Assembly: GCA_023230565.1 (NCBI GenBank)
Contig: JALNXD010000007.1
Span: 1-64,000 of the forward strand
From: Syntrophales bacterium
GTDB taxonomy: Bacteria; Desulfobacterota; Syntrophia; Syntrophales; UBA2210
Reading direction: 5' to 3'
Length of the DNA: 64,000 bases
The translations under genes and the position numbers were made by a program. This document shows positions 7,987 through 16,366 of the stretch, in pieces (within the stretch, counting starts at the first letter, position 1; every line of letters begins with the position of its first letter). The notes under the pieces are model-generated. The model was not told the origin of the DNA. It saw only the letters and a list, made by a program, of their open reading frames with translations, and made no database searches.

Positions 7987-9366
7987 ATGCAATCCCCTAC
8001 AATAAACTCCGTCTTTCGGATTCTGCTTCTGCTGGCGCTCCTGAGTTGCCTTTCCGGCTGTACAACTTCGGAATTACTGCATTACAGCGCACCCTCGCTT
8101 CTCCCGCACACGGAACGCGAGATGAAAACGGCGGGATTTTGGATAAGCCGCCATCCCGATCCCGACAGGATAATTCTCACGCCGCAGGAAATCGTCAGGT
8201 TCAATGAAAGATTGGAAAAGGAGCTTGCGGTAACACGCGATATCTTTGCATTGCCCTCCCCCCTTCCGGGAGATGAGATCCGGTCGATGATGAAGGAGGA
8301 TCTGAAGCTCTTCGAGGGAAGGCGCCTCTATCTGAAGAGCGGAAAGCGGGCATCACCTTCGCACTTCAATGCACTAAAAACGAAAATGAACGAAGCGGCG
8401 GTTCCGGACAAGGCCGTGCCCCGCTACGGCCTGATAGTCCGATATGCCGGCCAGCGGGTGCTGCCCGGCGATGACGCACTATATTCCCGGCCCGGAAACA
8501 TCGACTTCGATGAACTTCGGAACAACGCCCTGGATGTGGGCACCCCGGTGGCGGTTATTCATGAAAGCGCCGACGGCCGGTGGCTGTACGTAATCGATCC
8601 CATGCACCGGGGTTGGATAAAAAAAGAAACGGCTGCCATTGCCGAAAAAATCGAAACAGTCAGGGCCTTCAGGGATTCCGCTGAATTCGTCGTCGTCACC
8701 GCCGCCAAAGGCGACCTCTACCTCCGGGAGGATCTGACGGAGTGGCACGATTACGCCCGGATGGGATCGCGGTTCCCCCTTCTTGATATCACCGCATCGG
8801 GGGCCGCCTGCGTTTCCGTTCCCTTGCGCGATCCCGAAGGCGGTCTCATGCTGGGAGAAGGCTATATGAATCGTTCCCAGATTCACAGAGGCTATCGCCC
8901 CTATACCCCGCGCACCATAATCGAACAGGCCTTTGCGCTGCTCGACAAGCCCTACGGCTGGGGAGGCATGTACGGGGAACAGGACTGCTCCCGTTTCATA
9001 AAAGAACTGTTCGATACGGTGGGAATCTACCTCCCCCGGAACTCTTCGAAACAGGCGGTGGCGGGGGAGTTGATAGCAGAATACAAAGCCGATTGTCCCG
9101 ATGATTCGAAACTCGCCGATCTGAGAGAAAGGGCCGTGGCGGGTATCACACTCCTGCGCATGAAGGGTCATATCATGCTTTTGCTGGGATTCGCCAACGG
9201 AAGACCCTACGTCATTCATGAAACCAGGGGTTACAAGGAAAAGGCGGCATTCGGAACTCGCGTCCGACTCATAAACAGGGCAGCCGTCACCGATCTTTCA
9301 CTGGGCGAGAATGCGGGCGAAGGCTCTTACCTGAAGAGGGTCTGTTCGATCAGAGCGCTACGATAA
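7987..9366 (+). CDS. SH3-domain NlpC/P60 cell-wall lipoprotein (putative DL-endopeptidase)
   Basis: Encodes 459 residues. ATG 7987 follows GAAAGGAGTCTC; an earlier in-frame ATG at 7837 lacks the site and would bury the signal peptide. A lipoprotein signal ends at the lipobox L22-S-G-C25, so the mature protein is probably lipid-anchored. The middle holds bacterial SH3-like regions (about 150-310, e.g. VPRYGLIVRYAG and GDLYLREDLTEWHDYARMG). The C-terminal NlpC/P60 domain has catalytic Cys in YGEQDCSRFIKELF and His in RMKGHIMLLLG. Family members cut the peptide stems of peptidoglycan. Its stop overlaps the 3' end of the convergent helicase gene by nine bases. Confidence 0.9.
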   Translation: MQSPTINSVFRILLLLALLSCLSGCTTSELLHYSAPSLLPHTEREMKTAGFWISRHPDPDRIILTPQEIVRFNERLEKELAVTRDIFALPSPLPGDEIRSMMKEDLKLFEGRRLYLKSGKRASPSHFNALKTKMNEAAVPDKAVPRYGLIVRYAGQRVLPGDDALYSRPGNIDFDELRNNALDVGTPVAVIHESADGRWLYVIDPMHRGWIKKETAAIAEKIETVRAFRDSAEFVVVTAAKGDLYLREDLTEWHDYARMGSRFPLLDITASGAACVSVPLRDPEGGLMLGEGYMNRSQIHRGYRPYTPRTIIEQAFALLDKPYGWGGMYGEQDCSRFIKELFDTVGIYLPRNSSKQAVAGELIAEYKADCPDDSKLADLRERAVAGITLLRMKGHIMLLLGFANGRPYVIHETRGYKEKAAFGTRVRLINRAAVTDLSLGENAGEGSYLKRVCSIRALR

Positions 9367-11286
9367 GCGCCGTACCGAAGTCTTCCGCTTCTTTTTCGCC
9401 GGCTCAGACTCAGGCAGACTATCGAAAAAACGGATCACCTCTTGCATATCGAAGGTAATGGGGGCAGGGGGAAGGGATGCAAGAATCCTCCCGCCGTAAG
9501 AACTTTTCACCACCCGTCTGTCCAGGATGGCGACCACCCCGAAGTCATCATGACTTCGTATCAGCCTTCCGAAGCCCTGCCGCAGCATTAAAATGGCCGA
9601 AGGAAGGGCATACTCCTGAAACCAAAGGCTTCCCAATCTCCGGCAGCGCTCCCGGTAGAGGGGATCTCCCGGAGGGCTGAAGGGCAGCCGGACTATGACT
9701 ACAAGGCTCAGATCATCACCCCTGATGTCGATACCCTGCCAGAACGTTGAAGTGGCAAAAAGAATTGAATGGGGAGTTTTTCTGAACCAGGAGATGAGTT
9801 TTGCCGGCGGCATGTCTCCCTGCGATTTGAAGGGATAGGAGATGGACGTCCGAGCGGCGGCGTAGGCAAGATGCCGATAAGAGGTGAAGAGCACCAGCGC
9901 CCGTCCCCTGGATGCCTCGATAAGGCTGTCGATAACGGCCAGGCTCGATTCCTGAAAAGCCCGGTCGTTGCCCCCTTCCGGTTCAGGAAGATCCTTATTC
10001 ACGTAAAGAAGGGCTTTTTTTCTATAGTCAAAGGGCGAATCGACAATTTTTTCCTCAAACCCCCCGATACCCAGGCGGTTCTTTATAAAAGAGAAATCAC
10101 TCCCCGGCGCCAGTGTGGCAGATGTCAGAATGACCGAACCATAGGTTTCGCTCAGACTCCTGAAGGCGTGGTCCGGTTCCACGAGGCTGCTCTTGAATTC
10201 CAGGCCGTCTCCTTTTGCCGTCACATAAAAAACCCGGCGGCTGTCGTTTTGAGCGATAAAATTGTCCATATCGCCGGAGAAAGATTCCAGGGCGCCCATT
10301 GTCCTCTCTATCCGTTCCCGCAGTTCTTCATCGGTAGTCCAATTTTTCCTCGTTTCCAGAGCGGCGGCGGTTTTTTTCAGATCCAGCCGATTTCTGAAAC
10401 GCTTCAGTTCCTCTATCAGATAAGGAGGAATCGGCGTCACCGTCTCCCGGGGGGCATCGGCATTTTTGAAGAAGGATTCCGCCGCCGTAAAGAGGGGATC
10501 CACTATTATCTTCAAACCCTTGAGGCGGGACAAAAGCCAGGTCGTTCGCGAAAGGCTGACAGCGCTTCCGAACACCTGGGAAATGACCTCTTCTATTTCG
10601 GAGGCTTCATCGATGATCAGGCGGTTATGGAAGGGAAGCACATGAAAATCGGCAAGGACGTCATAAATGAGCAGGTGGTGGTTGACCACCAGAATATCCA
10701 CATTGTACAGCTGCCTGTAATGCCGGTAGTAAAAGCAGGCGCCGTAAAAGGGGCAGATCCTCCCGGTGCATTCCTGAGGATCGCCTGATACATCGGACCA
10801 GAAGCGTGGGACGAAAGAAAGTTCACTCTTTTCTCCGGTTTTCGTTTTGTCGAACCACCGGCGGAAACGGTCGTAGCTCTTTCCCTCCCCTCTATAATCG
10901 CGCTCTTTTTTTAGGCAGAGATAATTATTTCTTCCCTTGAGAACCGAAAAGGTGAATCGCTGAGGAAGCACCTTCTTCAGGGAGACAAGGTCATTTTTAA
11001 CCAGTTGATCCTGCAGGGCCAGCGACGAAGTGGAAACGACCGTTTTCTCTCCCGACAATATAGCCGGGACAAGATAGGCAAAGGACTTTCCAACCCCTGT
11101 GCCGGCCTCGATCAGCAGATTTGTCCCCTCCGAAAGGGAGCGCATGACCGCCCGGGTCATTTCCTGCTGCTCCGGCCGTTCCTCATATGCGGGAAAACAG
11201 CTCTTCAAGAGGGCGAATGCCGACGTTAATCGATCCATGCCCATATATTTTTCCAATATTTCATCCGGCTGAATTTTCTGAATCAC
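9358..11286 (-). CDS. dinG: DinG/XPD-family Fe-S ATP-dependent DNA helicase
   Basis: Encodes 642 residues. Walker A is EAGTGVGKSFAYLVP; the Walker B box is DEAS in LIIDEASEIEEV; motif VI is LRQGFGRLIRSHDD. Four cysteines between motifs Ia and II (YLCLKK, ECTGRICPF, GACFYY) match the [4Fe-4S] cluster of XPD/DinG helicases, which unwind 5'-3' at R-loops, forked DNA and damage. The GTG start (11286) has only a very close AGG; an ATG at residue 15 (MGMDRLTS) is a reasonable alternative. It lies downstream of hup on the same strand, separated by 74 bases. Confidence 0.93.
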   Translation of the reverse strand: MIQKIQPDEILEKYMGMDRLTSAFALLKSCFPAYEERPEQQEMTRAVMRSLSEGTNLLIEAGTGVGKSFAYLVPAILSGEKTVVSTSSLALQDQLVKNDLVSLKKVLPQRFTFSVLKGRNNYLCLKKERDYRGEGKSYDRFRRWFDKTKTGEKSELSFVPRFWSDVSGDPQECTGRICPFYGACFYYRHYRQLYNVDILVVNHHLLIYDVLADFHVLPFHNRLIIDEASEIEEVISQVFGSAVSLSRTTWLLSRLKGLKIIVDPLFTAAESFFKNADAPRETVTPIPPYLIEELKRFRNRLDLKKTAAALETRKNWTTDEELRERIERTMGALESFSGDMDNFIAQNDSRRVFYVTAKGDGLEFKSSLVEPDHAFRSLSETYGSVILTSATLAPGSDFSFIKNRLGIGGFEEKIVDSPFDYRKKALLYVNKDLPEPEGGNDRAFQESSLAVIDSLIEASRGRALVLFTSYRHLAYAAARTSISYPFKSQGDMPPAKLISWFRKTPHSILFATSTFWQGIDIRGDDLSLVVIVRLPFSPPGDPLYRERCRRLGSLWFQEYALPSAILMLRQGFGRLIRSHDDFGVVAILDRRVVKSSYGGRILASLPPAPITFDMQEVIRFFDSLPESEPAKKKRKTSVRRLS

Positions 11287-11360
11287 CCTGCATAAAGAGG
11301 AGGGATAAGAGATTCCGTTCAGCGGCCGGTCACAGGGTTACCTGCTTTTTTCATCTTGAC

Positions 11361-11630
11361 CTATTTCAGACTGTCCTTCAGGGCCTTTCCCGGCGTAAAA
11401 CGTGGAACGCGCGATGCCGCAATATCAATTTCCTCACCGGTCTGAGGATTCCGTCCCTTGCGGGCAGCACGATCAGCTACTTTAAAACTCCCGAACCCTG
11501 CTATTGAAACTGCATCTCCCTTTCTCAATGCCTCTGTGACAGTCGAAATGACACATTCAAGCGCTTCTTGAGCTTTCGCCTTAGTCCCTACTACTTTTGC
11601 TACTTCATTGACTAAATCAGTTTTGTTCAT
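11361..11630 (-). CDS. hup: HU-family nucleoid DNA-binding protein
   Basis: Encodes 89 residues, the standard HU length. Seen features are the N-terminal helices (MNKTDLVNEVAK), the family signature AGFGSFKVADRAARKGRNPQTGE and the DNA-intercalating arm ending in RVPRFTPGKALKDSL. HU is an abundant dimeric protein that bends DNA in the nucleoid. Start ATG 11630 has a strong GGAGG upstream. It is divergent from the TrpR-like gene. Confidence 0.96.
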   Translation of the reverse strand: MNKTDLVNEVAKVVGTKAKAQEALECVISTVTEALRKGDAVSIAGFGSFKVADRAARKGRNPQTGEEIDIAASRVPRFTPGKALKDSLK

Positions 11631-11824
11631 ATGTATCCTCCTTTCCTCCGGCTGATGTAATGATATACGTTATTTGGTAATACAACAAACACGGCAGGTC
11701 AATCAAATTCAGCGACAACTCCGTGAAAGGGATCACAAAGTTTATTTTTTTACAACGTAAAAGTATTGACATCGAGAAGCAAGAAATATTAATTGTTTCT
11801 TTAAAGAGAAACAAGGAGAAAGAG

Positions 11825-12109
11825 ATGAAAAATTATGATGATCTGGTCGCTATTTTTACCGGCATCGACAATCCAGAGGAGATGGAAATTTTTTTCCGGG
11901 AGATATTTACACCGAAAGAATTAAAAGATCTGACCTTGAGATGGCAGTTACTGAAGGAACTTCATGAGGGTCGCCCCCAAAGAAAAATTGCCGAAAAGTA
12001 TCATATCAGCTTGTGTAAGATAACCAGAGGATCGAAGATTTTAAAGAATGAACCTTCGATTACAAGAGCCATACTCGATAAATATTACGGCAAGAAAAGC
12101 CGACGGTAA
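11825..12109 (+). CDS. TrpR/YerC-family DNA-binding protein
   Basis: Encodes 94 residues from ATG 11825, six bases after AAGGAG. The segment FTPKELKDLTLRWQLLKEL followed by the helix-turn-helix RPQRKIAEKYHISLCKITRGSKIL matches the Trp-repressor/YerC fold. Real TrpR senses tryptophan; YerC-like members have no settled ligand, and no trp genes are nearby, so a tryptophan role is not supported here. A TTGACA at 11766-11771 may be its -35 box, with a poor -10. It converges on nrdJ. Confidence 0.85.
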   Translation: MKNYDDLVAIFTGIDNPEEMEIFFREIFTPKELKDLTLRWQLLKELHEGRPQRKIAEKYHISLCKITRGSKILKNEPSITRAILDKYYGKKSRR

Positions 12110-12212
12110 AAACCTTTAAAATCACGTGACTTTTTGTTTGCCTTTTAAAGATATTTCAACGACCCCGATCATGAGAAAGCGGAAATATATCCCTTTAGTT
12201 CCAACGGAAACC

Positions 12213-14444
12213 CTAAGCGCACTCGCTGTAACCACAGATCCGGCAGACGGCGCAACCGCCTTCGTGCTCCATTATTCCTCCGCAGTCGGGACATGCGCCT
12301 TTGAAAAAAGAAGCCTTTTCGCAAACCGCCGCTTCATATCCGTGTTCTGCCATATGAGACTGGATGGCTTTAGCCACGGCGTCTGCGCAGGAGGTTACTT
12401 TGTTTTCGCCGAATCCGGCCGGCGAATGGCATGAAATACCCTGAAGCTGCTTAATTACCTGCCGGGGCTGAATCCCGCTTCGCCATGCCAGCGACACCAT
12501 TCTGCCGATGGCTTCATTCTGGGAGGCCGCGCAGCCGCCCGCTTTTCCCATTGTGGTAAAAAGCTCGAATAATCCTGCAGCGTCCTGATTTACTGTCACA
12601 TAGAGGGGACCGCATCCTGTCTGCATCTGATACGTCCACCCCTGCAATATCTTGGGCCTCTGTCTTTTTACCACCTTTTGCTCTTCTGCAATGTCGGGCT
12701 TGGGCACTTCGGTGATGCCTTTTCCTTTTGAAAGCACCTGCTTGTCCCTCGATCCGTCACGATAGATAGTCACGCCCTTGCACCCGAGTCGATAGGCTAA
12801 TTCATACACAGAGGCCACATCGTCAATAGTTGCGCCGTTTGAAAAGTTAACCGTCTTACTTACAGCATTGTCGGTATTTTTTTGAAAGGCAGCCTGCATT
12901 TTAATATGATCTTCCGGAGAGATATCATGTGCCGTTACAAAAATTCTCTGAATATCTTTTGGGACTTCGTCCATATCCTTGACGGATCCTTTTTCCGCGA
13001 TACGCTTCATCAGTTCGGGGCTATAGAATCCGCGCTCCTTTGCGATTTTTTCAAAATAGGGATGCACCTCGACCAGGATATCGCCATCCATGACCTGGCG
13101 CACATAGGAAACAGCAAAGAGCGGCTCCACTCCTGAAGAGACACTGGCGATAATGGAAATGGTTCCCGTCGGCGCAATAGTAGTCACGGTCGCGTTTCTG
13201 ATTGGCGCCTCTTTGCGCTGGTCGAAAAGGGACCCTTTAAAATTGGGGAAGGGACCGCGCTTTGCCGCGAGCGCACGGGATGCCTCATGCCCTTCATCAT
13301 TAATGAACTTCATCAGTTTTTCGCCCAGCACTGTCGCCTCGTCCGAATTATAGGGAATTCCAAGCAGTATAAGCATATCAGCCCATCCCATCACCCCGAG
13401 TCCGATTTTTCTGTTGCCGAAGGTCATTTTTGCGATTTCGGGAAGGGGATACCGGTTCACCTCTACGACATTGTCGAGGAAACGGACGGCTCTGTGCGTA
13501 ACTTCCCTGAGCCGTGCCCAGGAGATCTGACCCTTTTCCACCATTGCCGCCAGATTGATGGAGCCCAGATTACAGGATTCATAAGGAAGTAACGGCTGCT
13601 CTCCACATGGATTTGTCGATTCGATCGTACCCACAAGAGGGGTAGGATTATCACGGTTCAGGCGATCGAGAAAGACAATGCCCGGTTCGCCGTTTTCCCA
13701 GGCCTGAACGATGATGCGGTTGAAGACCTTTCGCGCATTCAGCGTTCCTGTCCGCTCTTTGTTACGTGGATTGATAAGATCGTAATCTTCGTCATGCTTT
13801 ACCGCATCCATAAAGGATTCTGTAAGTCCGACGGAAATATTAAAATTATTGAGCTGCTTCTTGTCGGCCTTGCACATGATGAAATCCATTATATCCGGAT
13901 GATCCACCCGCAGGATTCCCATATTGGCACCCCGCCGGGTGCCGCCCTGCTTAATCGTTTCCGTTGCCACATCGAAGACGCGCATGAAAGAAATGGGTCC
14001 ACTGGAAACACCTGTGGTACTCTTCACGGCATCGTGTGCCGGTCGCAGACGGGAAAAGGAAAAACCGGTTCCGCCACCGGATTTGTGAATCAGGGCGGTG
14101 AATTTAACGGCATCGAAAATCTCTTCCATCGAATCCCCTACGGGGAGCACGAAACAGGCCGAGAGCTGACCCAATTCCCGGCCGGCATTCATCAAAGTAG
14201 GAGAATTGGGAACAAATTCGAGTCCGGCAATCATCGAGTAGAATTCATCTGACAGCTCATTCGTGTCGGCCTTTTCGTCGAAAAGGGAATCGGCGGCGGC
14301 GATTGTATCTGCCACACGCCTGAACATATCTGCAGGTGTTTCCAGAACTTCCCCGCCGGTATCTCGCTTCAGGTACCGCCGTTTTAGTACGGTTACCGCA
14401 TTCGGGCTCAATTGGGCGATCCTGGGGGAGGTCTTTTGAATCAT
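12213..14444 (-). CDS. nrdJ: vitamin B12-dependent ribonucleoside-diphosphate reductase
   Basis: Encodes 743 residues. The class II reductase core is clear: redox Cys in LSACFVLPVGDSMEEI, the active-site loop NPCGEQPLLPYESCNLGSIN (about residue 280) with the catalytic NxCxE, and PTGTISIIASVSSGVEP. The C-terminal TSCPD-type domain (GGCAASQNEAIGRM) leads into a zinc-ribbon-like tail with CPDCGG and CRICGYSEC. It makes deoxynucleotides with adenosylcobalamin instead of oxygen, suiting anaerobic growth. Start ATG 14444 has AAGGAG about ten bases upstream. Two NrdR boxes precede it. Confidence 0.97.
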   Translation of the reverse strand: MIQKTSPRIAQLSPNAVTVLKRRYLKRDTGGEVLETPADMFRRVADTIAAADSLFDEKADTNELSDEFYSMIAGLEFVPNSPTLMNAGRELGQLSACFVLPVGDSMEEIFDAVKFTALIHKSGGGTGFSFSRLRPAHDAVKSTTGVSSGPISFMRVFDVATETIKQGGTRRGANMGILRVDHPDIMDFIMCKADKKQLNNFNISVGLTESFMDAVKHDEDYDLINPRNKERTGTLNARKVFNRIIVQAWENGEPGIVFLDRLNRDNPTPLVGTIESTNPCGEQPLLPYESCNLGSINLAAMVEKGQISWARLREVTHRAVRFLDNVVEVNRYPLPEIAKMTFGNRKIGLGVMGWADMLILLGIPYNSDEATVLGEKLMKFINDEGHEASRALAAKRGPFPNFKGSLFDQRKEAPIRNATVTTIAPTGTISIIASVSSGVEPLFAVSYVRQVMDGDILVEVHPYFEKIAKERGFYSPELMKRIAEKGSVKDMDEVPKDIQRIFVTAHDISPEDHIKMQAAFQKNTDNAVSKTVNFSNGATIDDVASVYELAYRLGCKGVTIYRDGSRDKQVLSKGKGITEVPKPDIAEEQKVVKRQRPKILQGWTYQMQTGCGPLYVTVNQDAAGLFELFTTMGKAGGCAASQNEAIGRMVSLAWRSGIQPRQVIKQLQGISCHSPAGFGENKVTSCADAVAKAIQSHMAEHGYEAAVCEKASFFKGACPDCGGIMEHEGGCAVCRICGYSECA

Positions 14445-14488
14445 TGTGCAATGTCTCCTTGAAATTGTGAATTCTTACAGATATAAAA

Positions 14489-14536
14489 GCACTATATGTT
14501 GATGGTATTTTTGTATTGGACCACAAGATATAGTTT
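14489..14536 (-). promoter_or_regulatory. tandem NrdR boxes upstream of nrdJ
   Basis: Two 16-bp elements at 14489-14504 and 14521-14536 carry the cores CTATATGTTG and CAAGATATAG, each 9/10 to the NrdR consensus core CwAtATaTwG. They start 32 bp apart, the three-helical-turn spacing typical of paired NrdR sites, and lie 45-92 bp upstream of the nrdJ start. NrdR is the ATP-cone repressor of ribonucleotide reductase genes; nrdR itself is not in the window. Confidence 0.8.
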
Positions 14537-14598
14537 TTAGTCAATCTCTTTTTCAGAAGAAATCCCCCAGGTGCCTAAGGGTAAAAGAACATAAAATC

Positions 14599-14624
14599 GG
14601 TCCTGACAACATTTTTTCAGGGCC
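14599..14624 (-). terminator. hairpin downstream of the FAD dehydrogenase gene
   Basis: GGTCCTGA and TCAGGGCC form an 8-bp stem with one G-U pair and a 10-base loop. On the minus strand it is followed by GATTTTATG, a short T run. It lies 67 bp beyond the stop codon of the upstream gene and before the nrdJ control region. Confidence 0.45.
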
Positions 14625-14691
14625 TTTGCTCCCCTGCGGGAAATAAATTTTTTAATCTCCAGTTTGGTACGTGTGTTGGGCATCGAACCGG

Positions 14692-16230
14692 TTATTGCAC
14701 AGAACCGATGATTCGAAGGGCAGCCCTTATGCCGTCGGCTGCACTTGATAGTATCCCTCCGGTCCAGCCGCTCCCTTCTCCGACAAGATAGAGGTTTTCG
14801 AAATTGCTGCAGAGTCCGCCGGCCTCTCTTACCGCCTGAACGGGAGAGGATGTCTTGCTTTCGAGCCCCATAATACTGCCCTTTTCAAACCCTCTGATCT
14901 TTCTTACAAACTGTCTCAGTCCTTCCCGCAAAGCGGCGCTTACGGAAGGAGGAAGCATCTCCCAAAGGGGCGCCGGGGTCAATCCCAGAGGATAACTCGT
15001 CTTTACAATGCCTGCAGGTTCTCTCTTTTCGATGAAATTTTCTATCGAACAGCAGGGCGCCTGAAATCCTCCGGGGTAGAGAAAAAATTTTCCTTCCAGA
15101 TCTTCCAGCCATTGCAGTGCATCAGCCGGTTTCGTCTCTTTTCCCCTCAGCATTGCGATATTCACCGCCGCCACGCAGGCGGCATTGGCAAAGGGACCGT
15201 CTCTCCGGTAGCGGCTCATGCCGTTGACGATATTGGTATGGCCGAAGGCGGTGGCAGGCACCACCACTCCTCCGGGACACATGCAAAAGGTGTAGACGGG
15301 AAGATTACCATCTCCTTTTGAAGTAAGCCGGTACTCGGCGGCCTTTACACCGGGAAGCTCAGCCCGCCCCCATTGAGCACGATTGATGAGCTCCTGGGGG
15401 TGCTCGACCCTGGACCCGATCGCGAAATTTTTCGTCCGGAAGAGCACGCCTCTTTTCATGAGCATTCTGTACGTGTCATAGGCGGAATGTCCCGGTGCGA
15501 CAATTACAAAATCGGCCCGGTAAATGCCTGAAGAGGTGACAGCGTCGATTATCTTGCCCTTTTCGATCTTCAGATCTTCGAGGACGGTTTCAAAAAGGAT
15601 CTGGCCGCCTTTTTCCAGAAAATCCCGGCGCAGATTTCCGACGATCGACTTCAGGTTGTCGCTGCCCAGGTGAGGGTGGGCCATATAGCGGATTTCTTCG
15701 GGCGCCCCTGCACGAATGTAATTGTCAATTATAAATGCCTTTTCTTCAGTAATGTGTTTCGACCGGGACGTGAGCTTCCCGTCGGAAAACGTCCCGGCAC
15801 CCCCTTCTCCAAAGGCGTAATTGCAGCGAGGATTGAAAGGGCCCCCCTGTTCGAAATCTTTTATTCCACGAGCCCTCTTGCGCACTTCGGCCCCTCGCTC
15901 CACTATGATAGTTGAAAATCCCGCGTTTTGGAGCACAAAGGCGGCAAAAAACCCGGCCGGCCCGCTTCCGATTACCATGACCTTTCTGCCATTCTTTAGG
16001 AAGGGAATTGCAAGGGAAGGGCGGGAAGGCGGCTCGCCCCCGGCAAGTTCATCGGAGCAGACGGAAAGGCGCAGGAGCCAATGAATATCGTTTTTTTTCC
16101 GGCTGTCCAGACTTTTACTTTCGATTTGAAAGGTAAATTGTCTAATCCCGAGTTTTCTGGCGACAGTCTGTCTTAGTTCGCCTTCATTATAGCCGGCAGG
16201 CATTCTGCAGGTGATTTCACGATAGCCCAT
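14692..16230 (-). CDS. COG2509-type FAD-dependent dehydrogenase
   Basis: Encodes 512 residues from ATG 16230; a TTG 13 codons earlier (16269) is possible, and neither has a good ribosome site. An N-terminal region of about 80 residues, as in this family, precedes the Rossmann fold VMVIGSGPAGFFAAFVLQNAG with the Glu of VERG. The family hallmarks GGPFNPRCNYAFGEGGAGTFSDGKLT and CMCPGGVVVPA are present, and the C-terminal LYLVGEGSGWTGGILSSAADG closes the FAD site. The group is conserved in anaerobes and plants but its substrate is unknown. Confidence 0.88.
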   Translation of the reverse strand: MGYREITCRMPAGYNEGELRQTVARKLGIRQFTFQIESKSLDSRKKNDIHWLLRLSVCSDELAGGEPPSRPSLAIPFLKNGRKVMVIGSGPAGFFAAFVLQNAGFSTIIVERGAEVRKRARGIKDFEQGGPFNPRCNYAFGEGGAGTFSDGKLTSRSKHITEEKAFIIDNYIRAGAPEEIRYMAHPHLGSDNLKSIVGNLRRDFLEKGGQILFETVLEDLKIEKGKIIDAVTSSGIYRADFVIVAPGHSAYDTYRMLMKRGVLFRTKNFAIGSRVEHPQELINRAQWGRAELPGVKAAEYRLTSKGDGNLPVYTFCMCPGGVVVPATAFGHTNIVNGMSRYRRDGPFANAACVAAVNIAMLRGKETKPADALQWLEDLEGKFFLYPGGFQAPCCSIENFIEKREPAGIVKTSYPLGLTPAPLWEMLPPSVSAALREGLRQFVRKIRGFEKGSIMGLESKTSSPVQAVREAGGLCSNFENLYLVGEGSGWTGGILSSAADGIRAALRIIGSVQ

Positions 16231-16366
16231 ATTAAAAATCCAGGGGTTTAGGCTGAAGGCGGAAGGCAAAATAATTTATCGCCACGGCCTTCTTAAAAAT
16301 TAATTCCCCTTTAGCCGATTTCATAAACAAAAAACCAGGTAATCCTATTGCATGTGCATTCAAAAC

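Noticed and set aside
9769..10788. 339-codon plus-strand open frame
   Set aside because: Antisense to the helicase gene, whose Fe-S and helicase motifs are unmistakable.
14650..14700. GGTTCGATGCC-like string resembling a tRNA T-arm
   Set aside because: No acceptor or anticodon stem can be built, and it overlaps the end of a clear gene.
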